Assembly: GCA_018382295.1 (NCBI GenBank)
Contig: JAGZQF010000016.1
Location: 1-33,879, forward strand
Direction: 5' to 3'
DNA from: Collinsella sp.
GTDB taxonomy: Bacteria > Actinomycetota > Coriobacteriia > Coriobacteriales > Coriobacteriaceae
Length of the DNA stretch: 33,879 nt
Positions 13,879 to 23,081 of the stretch are shown here, piece after piece. Made by a program: the position numbers and the translations under genes. Each line of letters starts with the position of its first letter. The stretch's first letter is position 1. A model generated the notes under the pieces. The model had not been told where the DNA came from, did no database searches, and saw only the letters and a program-made list of their open reading frames with translations.

Positions 13879-15076
13879 CTAGATGCAGAAGGCAGGCCTA
13901 ACACCGACAAACGGCTCGCCGTCATAAATACTGTACGAGTACGGTTGGTAATCGCTTCTATAGGAAGCCGCTTCGCCTTTTCCATGGGAAGAAACCCTCC
14001 TAAAGCAGGGGTTCAGCATGTGGTCATCTTTCCCCGTAAAACTATCGCCATAAGTTCCCCAAGACCGGAGCCACCAACCGCCCCCGTCTTGCGAGTCGTA
14101 TGTCCCAAGGATGCTATTTGGAGTGTCTTCCGTTAAACCAGCGTCATCGAATAGCTGATATTGAGAGCCTTCTTGCAGCAGATATGCGCAATAACTCATA
14201 TAGTCATCATTGAAGTCACTGATGGGGGCAAGCTCGACATAGCTTGGAACCCACAGCTTATCCGAGGTCGTTGTGGTCGTTGAGGTCGTCATTAGGTCGG
14301 GATCATCATTGAGCTCCGCGCCGATGCCGCCGCCGTAGTAGGAATCGATCGTATATGACACCCAAGGCATCACTGCGTCAGCCTTGTCCACGGAGACAAT
14401 CTGCTCGCTCAGGTCCGAAGGGAGCTCATTCGAGAAAGAGTCGCTGAGCCAAGAGCGCAAGGAGGTGTTCTCCCAACTTATGCTGGCAGAGCCGTCGTCC
14501 TGAATCTTCTGGAATAGGTTATCGAGGTCGGCCCTCTCGAACATGTTTTTCTTGGCGATGTCATCGGCGAAGATGAACGTGATGCCCGCCTTGCCGGAGC
14601 CGTCGGACTTGTCGTCATGGTTGAACCCCATGATCATGACCTTGGTCTGTGTTCCATCGGAGAGCGTGACGTCTTTGGTCTGAGTTCCGTCGAGCTTTCC
14701 GTCCGCCGTGCAGAGGTGGTACTTCTTGGCGATCCCTATGGCTCCGTTCTGGTCTCCCTTCTTGGAGATGAGCTTGGAAATCTGGGCGATTTCCTCCCAC
14801 GAATAGTCATTGAGGCAGCTTTTGACCTGTGGTCCCTTGGGCAGCAGAACGACCACGGCAGTGGCCACGATCAGGACCGCCGCAACGATGCCGCCGATGA
14901 TGGCTGGCTTGGGTGTCTTGTTTCCGAGCTTGCCTGCGGGCTTAGCGCCCGGTGCGCCAGAGGTCGTTACGGGTTCTGGCGTTGTCCCCCCCCCCTTGAG
15001 CGGGGAGTGGCTTTCCACAACCGAAGCAGAACTTTGCCTCGTCGGGGTTTCTGACCCCGCAGTTGGGACAGAACAT
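13879..15076 (-). CDS. Zinc-ribbon membrane protein with DUF6273 domain, interrupted by a G10 tract
   Basis: From ATG 15076 (Shine-Dalgarno AAGGGAG) the frame reads MFCPNCGVRNPDEAKFCFGC, a double-CxxC zinc ribbon. It runs into ten Gs (plus strand C-run, 14986-14995). After the tract the sensible frame is shifted: GTTPEPVTTSG, then one membrane helix (AIIGGIVAAVLIVATAVVVLL), then an extracellular region of about 300 residues ending GGWWLRSWG and GVRPAFCI, the DUF6273/formylglycine-enzyme-like signature. Nine Gs would join the two parts into about 398 residues. With ten the zinc-ribbon frame runs on for about 30 residues and stops. Phase variation, a fixed frameshift or a homopolymer sequencing error all fit. 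The family is surface-exposed and often near other cell-surface genes. Confidence 0.75.
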
Positions 15077-15282
15077 TTTGTTCTCCCTTCGTCTGGTTTT
15101 TCCTGACGGGCAAATCTTATCGCCCGGAGAACCAATGTTGTTGCGCAACATTTCTGGGTTGGCGCACTTCTCGGCTGATGCTTGCTTTCAGTATTGGCGC
15201 ATCGCGAAATCCAAGTGTCGGCCGCGAGTTTTCCAATCTAGATAGCGTCCAGACAATGGGGCCGGGCTGCGTTATCCGGGGG
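15077..15282. other. Intergenic leader between two surface-protein genes
   Basis: No gene is seen. AATGTTG (15134-15140) and CAACATT (15146-15152) form a 7-bp hairpin about 60 bases upstream of the DUF6273 start. No convincing promoter or terminator could be assigned. Confidence 0.35.
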
Positions 15283-18200
15283 TTAGTGGGGCGTATCAGA
15301 CGCGGCTTCATCGCTGCCGCTACGCTCGAGCGCCGTGCGGCGGGCGCTGTAGGCGACGAGGCCGGCGCCTGCCGCGGCGAGTGCTGCTGCGGCTGCCGTA
15401 AGGGGAGCGTTGACATCGCCCGTGCCAGCGAGCGCGCCCGCTTTTCCGGAGCGTTTGTTATTGCTGTGGTCCTTGCCACTGCCGGAGCTGCTTCCGCCGG
15501 AGCCGCCGCCCTCGTCGGTACCGCCGCCACTCGAGCCGCCATCGTCGTCTGCTGTCATCGGGGCGTCGTGAAGTTCTGTCGTATCCGCGCTGTCGCATAC
15601 GCCGACCTGAACTTCTAAGCGTTCGCATGCCGCGTCGGGCACATGAAGCTCGTGCAGTACGGCACCCAGCGCCGAGTTTGCGCCCGGTCGAATTTCCTCG
15701 AGCGTTACGGGATCGAGCGCCACCAGCTTACGCGCCTTCGCATATAGCGTTACGCGTTTGCCCACCTCGTAGCTCCAACTCTCGGGGATGGCGAAGCTCA
15801 TGCGGAACTGTGCCGTGCAACCCGGTGCCAGCACGGCGTTGCCACTGTCGGCTACCAGCGGGTGCGTTGCAAAATGTGCGCCCAGCGTCTCGAGCGTGTA
15901 CTTCACGTGTGTCATGTCGTTGGCCGAAGCGTCCTCGGCAAGCTCTGGATCGTAGATCGATGCCATGCGTGCGTTCACTCCGAACTCGATGGATGCGCTG
16001 GAGAACGGCTGGCTGGAGCCCTCTCGGTACAGATCGATCGTGCCGGCGGTCAGCAAGGTGTTGCCGTCGTTTCGCACCGTGACCATGAAGGATTCGCCTG
16101 CTGCTCCGGGCACCACCGCGCCCGAGGTAGCGACTGCACCCGTCGGAGTGGCACACGCCACCAAGGGCACTTCGATGCCGTGTAGTTCTGCCTCGCTCTT
16201 CTCCGCGCTCACAATGTGCGTGGCGAGCGCGGAGAGCATGTCCCCCGACGTCAAAAATGTCGTTATCTGATCGACGGGATGGTCCAGCTCGCACATCACG
16301 AACGGCTCCGTGAACAGATCGCCTGCCAAGGTGCTGGCGAAGATGCGGAAGTGCTTGCCCATTACTGCTGCCGGGTTGCCTTCTTCGTCGTAGGTTTGTC
16401 CCACCTTGCCATCGGTGTTCTCTACATAGAGCACGCACCTGCCGTTGTTGCTTACGCTAAACGATGCCGGGCCGCAGCCTGCGGCACCCACGGGCTGCGT
16501 TGCAAATACCGATGCGCCTCGCGTCCAAGTAATATGCTGCAGTTGCTCGTTGACGGTAGCCAAAAAGCCCGTGTGCTGCGGCCACGGCACCGCGTGGGGT
16601 ACTGTGGCATCTGGCGACATAACGCCCCAGCCCGCAATGGACTGGCCGATCACGGCGTACGATGCACAGCCACAACCGCCTGCGGTCTCGTATGCAACGG
16701 GCACCACCATTTTGCCGTTGATATTCTCGGGCGCGCCGAGCTCGATGCTCGACGGTGCCTGCGGAAAGCGGAGAACTTGGCGGAACGTCAGGCTGTCGCC
16801 CGAAACGTCCGACCATAGGGTAAAGCACTCCAGCGCAACCTCAGCCTCGCTGCCGAGCGCCTTTTCTGCGGTGGTCCCGCGGCGGTGGAGGTAAGCGCCC
16901 GACAGACGCCCGTCGACCAGCGTCTTGCCCACCGTGATGCGTGGACACTGCAGACAATGGTGGCCATCCTCCTGAAGGCGGCCGCGCGAGATGCTGCGCC
17001 ACGACGTGTGCGACATCACGCGAACTCCGTCGTTGCTTATGCGCAGGCGCACAACGGACAGTATGCCGGCTGTGCTTGCCGTATCGAAAAGGGTGTTGTC
17101 GCCGTCGGGGCGCTCGCCCGAGACCAGCAGCACGTAAGCGTCCTGGTTTTCTCTTCCGTCCGTATATTCCACCACGTCGAAGTCGTAATCGTATACGCTG
17201 TCGCGCTCCACGTCGTTCTCGCCAAACCCAAGGGGAAAGTCCACGGGCGTGGGAGCGGACCACGTGCCGTTTGCCTTTGTGTGCACCACCAGGCGCGAGC
17301 GACCATTGTCGCCGTAGCGCACCGAGGCGATACGGAACAGGCATTCTACGCCGGCAATCATTGCCAGCTTCATGTGAGCTTCGCTGAGCACGCCAGCAAA
17401 CAGCACGTTGTCGCTCGAGGGTTTGATGCCGCCACGCTCGTCCTCCGACACGCCGGCAGAGTTGGCGTTGGGGTCTGCAACGGCGTTCGTCGCCTGGCCG
17501 ATATAGGTGTACTCGTACATCGGCGCGGCGTTTTCGTCGTTCTCTATCAGTGCGTGGACGAAATGCTCGATCTGTCCCGTGTCGTCGCTTTCTGCATCCG
17601 CCTCGAGCTCAATGCGCGTGACCGACCGGTCCCAATCGCGTACGGTAGGCGCGACATTCCTTGCAGTGGCTTTAACCTCGGCGCGCGCGAGCAGCTCGGC
17701 GTTGGTGACAATGGTGGCCGATGCGATAAATTGCGGAACGCCGCCCGCCTCGGCGTTGCCGGCTGAGCCGAAGCAGGCATCTAGTGTATAGGGCGTATCT
17801 CCACCCAATGCGAGCTCAGAGCGCTGGAGTACATACTGGTCGCCGTTGTTCACCGACATATTCCACGAATCGAGGAGTGTGGGCCACGACCCCGACCAAG
17901 CCTTGGTGGTCCACTTGAACATCACGAACTGGAGTATCACATCGACATCGACGTCTGCACCTACGCGCAGTCGCGGAAGCTGGTGTCCATCTGCCTTCTC
18001 GTACCCAATGAACAGCGTGAGGGATGCGGCGCCGCGCACGGCGGACGAAGCGACGCCTGCAACGCCGGCGCCAAAGGTGACGGCAAGCCCGATCTGGATG
18101 GTGAACGAGCCCGAGGTGTTTGAATAGTCGAGCGATATGTTTTTGAAAAACGCCGCGCCGCTACCGTGCGTGTGGGCGCCCACGGCGAGCGCCAGCTTCG

Positions 18201-19650
18201 CCAGCACCCAGGGGTTGACGTTTAGGAAAAACGGCACCGGTCCTAGGGTAAACTGCTCGGTCCAATTGAGGTCGGTTCTTACCTGGAAGAGAGCCTTAAT
18301 ATTGCCGTATGCGGGATCGTTGTTGTTGCCCCAGGTTTTGCCCACCCAATCGTAGGCGAGCGAGCCATACAGCTGTGTGGCGATATCCATCGTGAACAGC
18401 GGCGTGCAATGGTGGCGAAGGAGCTTGGTATTTCTTGGATCGGTTCCCGAACCGGCACTCATACTCTTGTACTGATTCCACTTCCCCTTCATCTCGTCGA
18501 GGTAGCGGTTTGCCTGCTTGGCGCCCGACTCGCGCGGCGATTTCTTCCAGTATTCCGGATCAGGGTTGCCCGAATCGTTCATGTAGCCGACCGGTTTGTA
18601 TCCTCCGCCAAACAGCACGTACCCGGCAAAAGAGAAATCGAACAAAATGGGGAACGAGGGCATCCAGCACGTGAACTTATTGCCGCCGATGCCGGGAAAC
18701 GCCGCTGGGAAATCAAACGGAGTGACCTCTTGGTCCATGGTAGTGGGGACGATAGTGGTCGAGCCCGATTCCGCCTTTGCGGCCGGCGCGGTGACAACGG
18801 CCATGGGGGATGAGAGCGTGTAGGTTTTGCCCTGGTAGTCGAGCACAAAGCGCAGCTTGCACCCTTCTTCCAGAAGGTTTGACGCTGCATCGAGGAACGT
18901 GTCTTCGAGCGTGAACGTCGCAAGATTATCCGCGCCCGATGCACTGGCCTTGACTTGGCCAATTTGCGTGACGGTTTCGGGTGAGCTGCCCGCGGCAGGC
19001 ATTACCTTGTTGATGTGCAGCGTTGCCTGTCCACCCTGCGGCAGATGTGCCTGCACGGTAAAGGCGTGCGTGTCGGGTTGGTCGTTTGCTGCTTCGTCCG
19101 CTGGCATTGCCATAAACGTGGCGTCGGCGTACTGGATGTCCCATTCGTCGAATGTGAGCTGGCGAAAGTACGGCTCGCCGTCGGAAAGCGGACGTGTGGG
19201 TGCGGTAATGGCGGTGCCGCCTTGGACACGCGCGAGGGGAATCTCGACATCGCGGTAGCCCGCCATGCTAATGGAGATGCCGCCGTTAAAGTCGTACGCG
19301 TCAAGGAGCGTTGCCTCGTCTACGTAGCCTTCCGAAAGCGAGGCGATCTCAAAGATGGCGGTGCCTTCGTCATCGGTCGTGGCGGCGAGCTGCTTGCCCG
19401 CGGCATAACGCGACGCGAGCGTGACCTGGGCTCCCTTGATGGGCATATTCTTGTTGGCGACGTCGACCACGACCACACCGAACATGGTGCGCGAGAGCAC
19501 CAAGACCTTGAAGGGATCATCTTCGTCGGCGTATGCCTCGGTGGGGGCGAACGGCAGCAGGAATGCATTTTTGCTTCCCGGCACGCGAGGCAGCATGATG
19601 CCTGCCAGCGAGGACGCTCCGGCAACAAGTAACGAACGGCGATCAAGCAT
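15283..19650 (-). CDS. Giant Tat-exported protein with LAGTG cell-wall sorting signal
   Basis: This is a 1455-residue protein. I start it at ATG 19650, eight bases after GGGAG, because it then opens with MLDRRSLLVAGASSLAGIML, a twin-arginine signal. The longer frame from 19746 would bury this signal. Residues about 60-140 resemble a carboxypeptidase-regulatory-like beta fold (VVVVDVANKNMPIKGAQVTL). A long body follows with several hydrophobic but not membrane-like stretches and no enzyme motif I recognise. Near 1250-1350 lie beta-sandwich (FIxG/CARDB-like) features (FMVTVRNDGNTLLTAGTIDL). A glycine/serine linker precedes LAGTG (about 1407), an alanine-rich helix and a basic stop. LAxTG is the motif of class E sortases. 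Tat export implies folding in the cytoplasm, perhaps with a cofactor. A LuxR regulator lies directly upstream. Confidence 0.75.
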   Translation of the reverse strand: MLDRRSLLVAGASSLAGIMLPRVPGSKNAFLLPFAPTEAYADEDDPFKVLVLSRTMFGVVVVDVANKNMPIKGAQVTLASRYAAGKQLAATTDDEGTAIFEIASLSEGYVDEATLLDAYDFNGGISISMAGYRDVEIPLARVQGGTAITAPTRPLSDGEPYFRQLTFDEWDIQYADATFMAMPADEAANDQPDTHAFTVQAHLPQGGQATLHINKVMPAAGSSPETVTQIGQVKASASGADNLATFTLEDTFLDAASNLLEEGCKLRFVLDYQGKTYTLSSPMAVVTAPAAKAESGSTTIVPTTMDQEVTPFDFPAAFPGIGGNKFTCWMPSFPILFDFSFAGYVLFGGGYKPVGYMNDSGNPDPEYWKKSPRESGAKQANRYLDEMKGKWNQYKSMSAGSGTDPRNTKLLRHHCTPLFTMDIATQLYGSLAYDWVGKTWGNNNDPAYGNIKALFQVRTDLNWTEQFTLGPVPFFLNVNPWVLAKLALAVGAHTHGSGAAFFKNISLDYSNTSGSFTIQIGLAVTFGAGVAGVASSAVRGAASLTLFIGYEKADGHQLPRLRVGADVDVDVILQFVMFKWTTKAWSGSWPTLLDSWNMSVNNGDQYVLQRSELALGGDTPYTLDACFGSAGNAEAGGVPQFIASATIVTNAELLARAEVKATARNVAPTVRDWDRSVTRIELEADAESDDTGQIEHFVHALIENDENAAPMYEYTYIGQATNAVADPNANSAGVSEDERGGIKPSSDNVLFAGVLSEAHMKLAMIAGVECLFRIASVRYGDNGRSRLVVHTKANGTWSAPTPVDFPLGFGENDVERDSVYDYDFDVVEYTDGRENQDAYVLLVSGERPDGDNTLFDTASTAGILSVVRLRISNDGVRVMSHTSWRSISRGRLQEDGHHCLQCPRITVGKTLVDGRLSGAYLHRRGTTAEKALGSEAEVALECFTLWSDVSGDSLTFRQVLRFPQAPSSIELGAPENINGKMVVPVAYETAGGCGCASYAVIGQSIAGWGVMSPDATVPHAVPWPQHTGFLATVNEQLQHITWTRGASVFATQPVGAAGCGPASFSVSNNGRCVLYVENTDGKVGQTYDEEGNPAAVMGKHFRIFASTLAGDLFTEPFVMCELDHPVDQITTFLTSGDMLSALATHIVSAEKSEAELHGIEVPLVACATPTGAVATSGAVVPGAAGESFMVTVRNDGNTLLTAGTIDLYREGSSQPFSSASIEFGVNARMASIYDPELAEDASANDMTHVKYTLETLGAHFATHPLVADSGNAVLAPGCTAQFRMSFAIPESWSYEVGKRVTLYAKARKLVALDPVTLEEIRPGANSALGAVLHELHVPDAACERLEVQVGVCDSADTTELHDAPMTADDDGGSSGGGTDEGGGSGGSSSGSGKDHSNNKRSGKAGALAGTGDVNAPLTAAAAALAAAGAGLVAYSARRTALERSGSDEAASDTPH

Positions 19651-19805
19651 CTTTGGCTCCCATCCCGCAGGTATCGGTGGAAATAATCCAATTTTGCGAG
19701 AAGGCGCCACGTGGCGGTAGTGCCGTTCAAGGGTCAAAATGTCCAAATTGATTGAGCGAAGCGCCGGGTTCCGGAACGCGTTCGGTGCGCTTGGCAGCCC
19801 GGTTG

Positions 19806-20810
19806 CTAACGCAACATATGCGCGACCAGCTCGGCGCGTGTGCCGATGCCAAGCTTTGCGTATACGCCGGATAGGCGGTTTTTAACGGTGCCCGGCGACA
19901 CGCCCATATGGCGTGCGATTTCGGCGTTGGTCCACCCACGGCAGGCGAGCATGGCCATGGTGAACTCCGTGGTCGTTAGATCGTCGGCCACGTTCTCGCC
20001 CGAATCGGGGTTGTGGATGCGCCGCCAACCGTAGCTGAATCGATACGTGATCTCGATGATGCGCGCGAAGTCGTCAGGGTATTGCGTTTTTAGGCACGCC
20101 TCGATGAGCCCCTGCAAAAGGCCGTGGTGCTCGCCGATGAGCTCGATAAGGCCGTCGGGACGCGCAATGTCCCAAGCGGTTCCGAAGTGTGCCTTTGCGG
20201 CGTCGACGTCTTTGAGGCTCATGCATGCCATGGAAGCCGACAGGTGCAGGAACAGCTCCGAGATGGGATAACTCCCCTGTTTCATGATCAGGGCGTTTTC
20301 CGCCATGCCCAGGCTGCGGCCATATTCGCCGCGTAGGTACAGGGCATGCGCCATCACGTAGCTGGCGAACAGGCGCAGGCCTTCGGGCAGATGCGCCGCA
20401 AGCGGATAAAACTCTTCGGCGGAATGCGGGGAAGGCAAGTGCAGCAGGACGCTCGCAGCGGAGGCGAACAGGATATGCGTGGCGTGGACGGCGGACGATT
20501 CCTCGTCAGTTGGCGTATCGAGGATGCCTGCAAGGCAACGGCGGGCATCGGCGATACGGTTGAGCGATAGACTGGCATATCCGCAGATAAGGCATGCGGA
20601 ATAGCGCAGTGCGGGGTCGGTGGCGTCAAGATAGGGGCGTGTCGTCTTGGCAGCGAGGGTGGCCTGTCCGCGAAAGTACAGCGCTTCTGCCGTGGCGATG
20701 GTGCGTGAATCGGGGTCGGAAATGCTTGTAACCGCAGCGTCAATCTGCCCCGGCACAAAGGCAGTGCACATCAACGGCATGGGAACGCATGGGTAGCCAT
20801 CGCAGTCCAT
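19806..20810 (-). CDS. LuxR-type transcriptional regulator with TPR-like N-terminal half
   Basis: The product of 334 residues from ATG 20810 (GGGAG seven bases before) ends in a clear LuxR helix-turn-helix: LTTTEFTMAMLACRGWTNAE, then IARHMGVSPGTVKNRLSGVY. The N-terminal 250 residues are alanine-rich paired helices of the TPR/MalT-like type, with no receiver domain or P-loop. It lies about 155 bases upstream of the giant Tat/LAGTG gene on the same strand. Coriobacteriia contain many such stand-alone LuxR proteins beside the export or respiratory genes they control, so control of the neighbour is a reasonable inference. Confidence 0.8.
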   Translation of the reverse strand: MDCDGYPCVPMPLMCTAFVPGQIDAAVTSISDPDSRTIATAEALYFRGQATLAAKTTRPYLDATDPALRYSACLICGYASLSLNRIADARRCLAGILDTPTDEESSAVHATHILFASAASVLLHLPSPHSAEEFYPLAAHLPEGLRLFASYVMAHALYLRGEYGRSLGMAENALIMKQGSYPISELFLHLSASMACMSLKDVDAAKAHFGTAWDIARPDGLIELIGEHHGLLQGLIEACLKTQYPDDFARIIEITYRFSYGWRRIHNPDSGENVADDLTTTEFTMAMLACRGWTNAEIARHMGVSPGTVKNRLSGVYAKLGIGTRAELVAHMLR

Positions 20811-21400
20811 CTTCCATCTCCCAACAGCTGGCAACACTGGCAGCAATTGTACTCCTGTTACTCGGGACTGGAATTTTTGGGTATTGCCTACGATTATGCC
20901 GAACGCATAAAGGAAGAGTCTATTGGCGATGCTCTCAAGGTGGCTACCGAAGCCAAGCTGACCTCGATATTAGGAAAAATTGCCACCCCTGCAAAAAGCT
21001 CTGTCGCAGTGATGGGAAACGCATCTTCTGGGCATTCCGGCGTCTCCAGCTAGCGCTGGACTGCTGCTGTCGCCTGCGCGTTGGCGAGCGGGGCGTGGGG
21101 ACCGTCCGGCGACCAGCGGTGACGGGCGAGCCCTGCCGCGTGCGTGGGCCTCCATCGGCGTAGACCCATGACCCCTATGGCATCGGAGAAGTCCACCATC
21201 GCGTCCAGGACCTTACCGTCCGGCACGCCCAGCCTAGCGGCTCCCTTGAACCCAAGGTTGAAGGGGGGTGTTGTACAAGGCATATGGGGCCGAGTGGAAG
21301 TGGATCAAAAGAGCGTTACTTGACGTTTCATGCATAATGCCAACCGCCCCGCGATATCACGTTCGCAGCGCGCAGGGGCCGGAGAATCTTCGCGATGAGA
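20811..21400. other. Interval with a coding remnant but no full gene
   Basis: On the plus strand 20880-21053 reads LGIAYDYAERIKEESIGDAL, then KVATEAKLTSILGKIATPAK, ending GHSGVSS. It looks like the C-terminus of a protein, but no start codon or family could be assigned; an upstream out-of-frame stretch (AAIVLLLLGTGIFGY) looks like a membrane helix. On the minus strand 21050-21283 is open but unconvincing. I see nothing else in 21284-21400. Confidence 0.4.
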
Positions 21401-21401
21401 G

Positions 21402-21430
21402 TTGACGTCTAATACCTTGCATCGTATAGT
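21402..21430 (+). promoter_or_regulatory. Promoter of the padR operon
   Basis: TTGACG (21402-21407) and TATAGT (21425-21430) are 17 bases apart. The bases around and after the -10 (21425-21449) repeat TATAG and TAGTATA motifs in both orientations, a suitable target for autoregulation by PadR. Confidence 0.7.
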
Positions 21431-21467
21431 GTGTATAGCATAGTATATGACGAGAGGAGGTGTGCGG

Positions 21468-21788
21468 ATGGAGGCACAGATGAAGCGCGGCTTCCTGGAG
21501 GCCTGCGTGCTCGCGGCCGTCTCCGGCGAGGAGTCCTACGGCTACCAGATCGTGAAGGACGTACCGGCGAGCATGGGGCTCACGGAGTCGACGCTCTACC
21601 CGCTGCTCAAGCGCCTGGAGAAGGCCGGGTGCATCACGGCGCGCTCCGCCGAGCACAACGGGCGGCTGCGCCGGTACTACCGCATCACGGACGACGGGCG
21701 AGCGCACATCGAGGAGTTCCTGGCCGAGTGGCCGTCCGTACGGGAGATTTACGCATACGTTGAGGAGGCGCACCATGACGCGCGATGA
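21468..21788 (+). CDS. PadR-family transcriptional regulator
   Basis: This is a 106-residue protein with the PadR winged helix: MKRGFLEACVLAAVSGEESY, then GYQIVKDV, STLYPLLKRLEKAG, and the wing GRLRRYYRITDDGRAHIEEF. ATG 21468 follows GAGGAGG; the earlier start at 21447 lies upstream of this site. It overlaps the next gene by 14 bases. PadR-DUF1700 pairs usually sense envelope stress and repress their own operon. Confidence 0.9.
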   Translation: MEAQMKRGFLEACVLAAVSGEESYGYQIVKDVPASMGLTESTLYPLLKRLEKAGCITARSAEHNGRLRRYYRITDDGRAHIEEFLAEWPSVREIYAYVEEAHHDAR

Positions 21789-22398
21789 GTTTCTGGGCCG
21801 GTTGGGCGAGCTGCTCGCCTGCCTGCCGGCCGAGCAGGTGGAGGAGACCAAGGCGTTCTATGCGGAGGCCATCGCCGACCGCATGGAGGACGGTATGAGC
21901 GAGGAGGAGGCCGTGGCCGCCATGGGCACGCCCGGCGAGGTGGCGGAGGCCACGCTCGACGACCTGCCCGCCGTGCCGCGCGCGATCGCGAGGACGCGCC
22001 GGCGCAGCACCGCGCTGCTGTGGGTGCTGGCCATCGTGGGCTCCCCGGTGTGGGTGCCGCTGCTCGCCGCCTTCGCCGCCGTGGCCGTCACGGTCTATAT
22101 CTGCATCTGGGTGCTGGCGCTCTGCGTGTGGATCGTCGCGGTGGCACTCGGGGGCGTGGGCGTAGTTGAGCTCCTGCTTGCCGTAAGCGGCGTCATCATC
22201 GGCCACTTCCCGTACGCCCTCGCCTCGGCGGGCGTGGGGCTCGGCCTCGTCGGCGTGGCGCTCTTCGTTGGTGCTGGCGCTTGGGCAGCCTCAAAACAAA
22301 TTGCGCGCCTCTCGGCGCTCTGGGCGAGGAAGGCCGCCTCGCCCTTCTGGAAGGGTAAGGGCGAGAAGGGCGGCGCTGCCGCGCATCTCGCGGCGTAG
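21775..22398 (+). CDS. DUF1700-family membrane protein
   Basis: The 207-residue product begins MTRDEFLGRLGELLACLPAE and contains EETKAFYAEAIADRMEDGMS plus AVAAMGTPGEVA, the diagnostic DUF1700 N-terminal helical region. Four hydrophobic segments follow between about 80 and 180. A basic tail (WKGKGEKGG) ends it. The ATG follows GAGGAGG within the padR 3' end, so translation is coupled. In complete operons it works with a DUF4097 protein. Confidence 0.9.
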   Translation: MTRDEFLGRLGELLACLPAEQVEETKAFYAEAIADRMEDGMSEEEAVAAMGTPGEVAEATLDDLPAVPRAIARTRRRSTALLWVLAIVGSPVWVPLLAAFAAVAVTVYICIWVLALCVWIVAVALGGVGVVELLLAVSGVIIGHFPYALASAGVGLGLVGVALFVGAGAWAASKQIARLSALWARKAASPFWKGKGEKGGAAAHLAA

Positions 22399-22413
22399 AA
22401 AGGAGTGAGTACC

Positions 22414-22668
22414 ATGACCAGTGCGAAGAAGATCTACCTCGCCGTGGCGGGCGGGCTCGTTGCCGCGGGTGTTGTCCTCGCGGGTATTGGCTTTATCGCT
22501 TCGGGTTTCGACCCGGCCGTGTTCACAACCCAAATAGACACACGCGACAGCACCATCGTGCTCGGCGGCGTCGAGGTGGACGACCCGATGGGCCTCCCCC
22601 TCATCGAGCAGCTCGCCAATCTGGGCGAGATCGACACCTCCGGCGTCGCGGATCCCGCCGCGCCCTAG
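22414..22668 (+). CDS. Short membrane-anchored protein, likely truncated DUF4097-type
   Basis: This is an 84-residue product starting at ATG 22414 after AAAGGAG. One membrane helix (IYLAVAGGLVAAGVVLAGIG) is followed by FIASGFDPAVF and a short acidic exposed part ending at GVADPAAP. In PadR-DUF1700 operons the third gene normally encodes the same anchor plus a DUF4097 beta-helix of 150-200 residues, which is missing here. The 160 bases after the stop are GC-rich and not recognisably coding, consistent with a deletion. Confidence 0.65.
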   Translation: MTSAKKIYLAVAGGLVAAGVVLAGIGFIASGFDPAVFTTQIDTRDSTIVLGGVEVDDPMGLPLIEQLANLGEIDTSGVADPAAP

Positions 22669-22829
22669 GCGCAGCGAGCCCGGGCGCTCTGCCCGCCAAG
22701 CTGCGTAAGCCGGCGAAACCCGAACCTCAACCTCTACGCAACTGGCCCCAAGCCTGCGCCGATTCGCTCTCAGCGCCGCGCGGGGGCCCGTGACGCATGC
22801 CCAAAAAGGTACGAGGAGAAAGGAACGCG

Positions 22830-22925
22830 ATGACGACAACCACGCCCTTCCGCCTTCACGGGGCCACGCAGGACCGGAAGCGACTGGGCCGTGCGGTGGG
22901 GCTGTGCTTGGATTGGCTACACTGA
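22830..22925 (+). pseudogene. Possible PspC-domain protein stub
   Basis: ATG 22830, after GAGGAGAAAGGAA, reads MTTTTPFRLHGATQDRKRLG and stops after 31 codons. PspC proteins in these operons start with a similar FRL...DRK.xGV pattern before their membrane helix. The ribosome-binding site is intact but the body is lost. The resemblance covers few residues. Confidence 0.35.
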
Positions 22926-23081
22926 TATGGACAGTTCCGTGAGGGGCGCGAGAGGCGGGACTCTGGGGAGATCTTCGAGGAGGAGTGTCTCGACTGGAAG
23001 CGCGGGTTCAGTGGAGCAGGAACCTAATCTCTGTCTCTCTTGCTTTTTTGATTTGTTGAGAAGCCGGCATTTGGGGGCATT

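Noticed and set aside
15077..15135. Alternative start of the DUF6273 protein at 15135
   Set aside because: That frame lacks the zinc ribbon and a ribosome-binding site; the ribbon frame from 15076 is the natural N-terminus.
21050..21283. Minus-strand 77-codon frame
   Set aside because: No ribosome-binding site, no recognisable motif, and it overlaps another equally weak frame.
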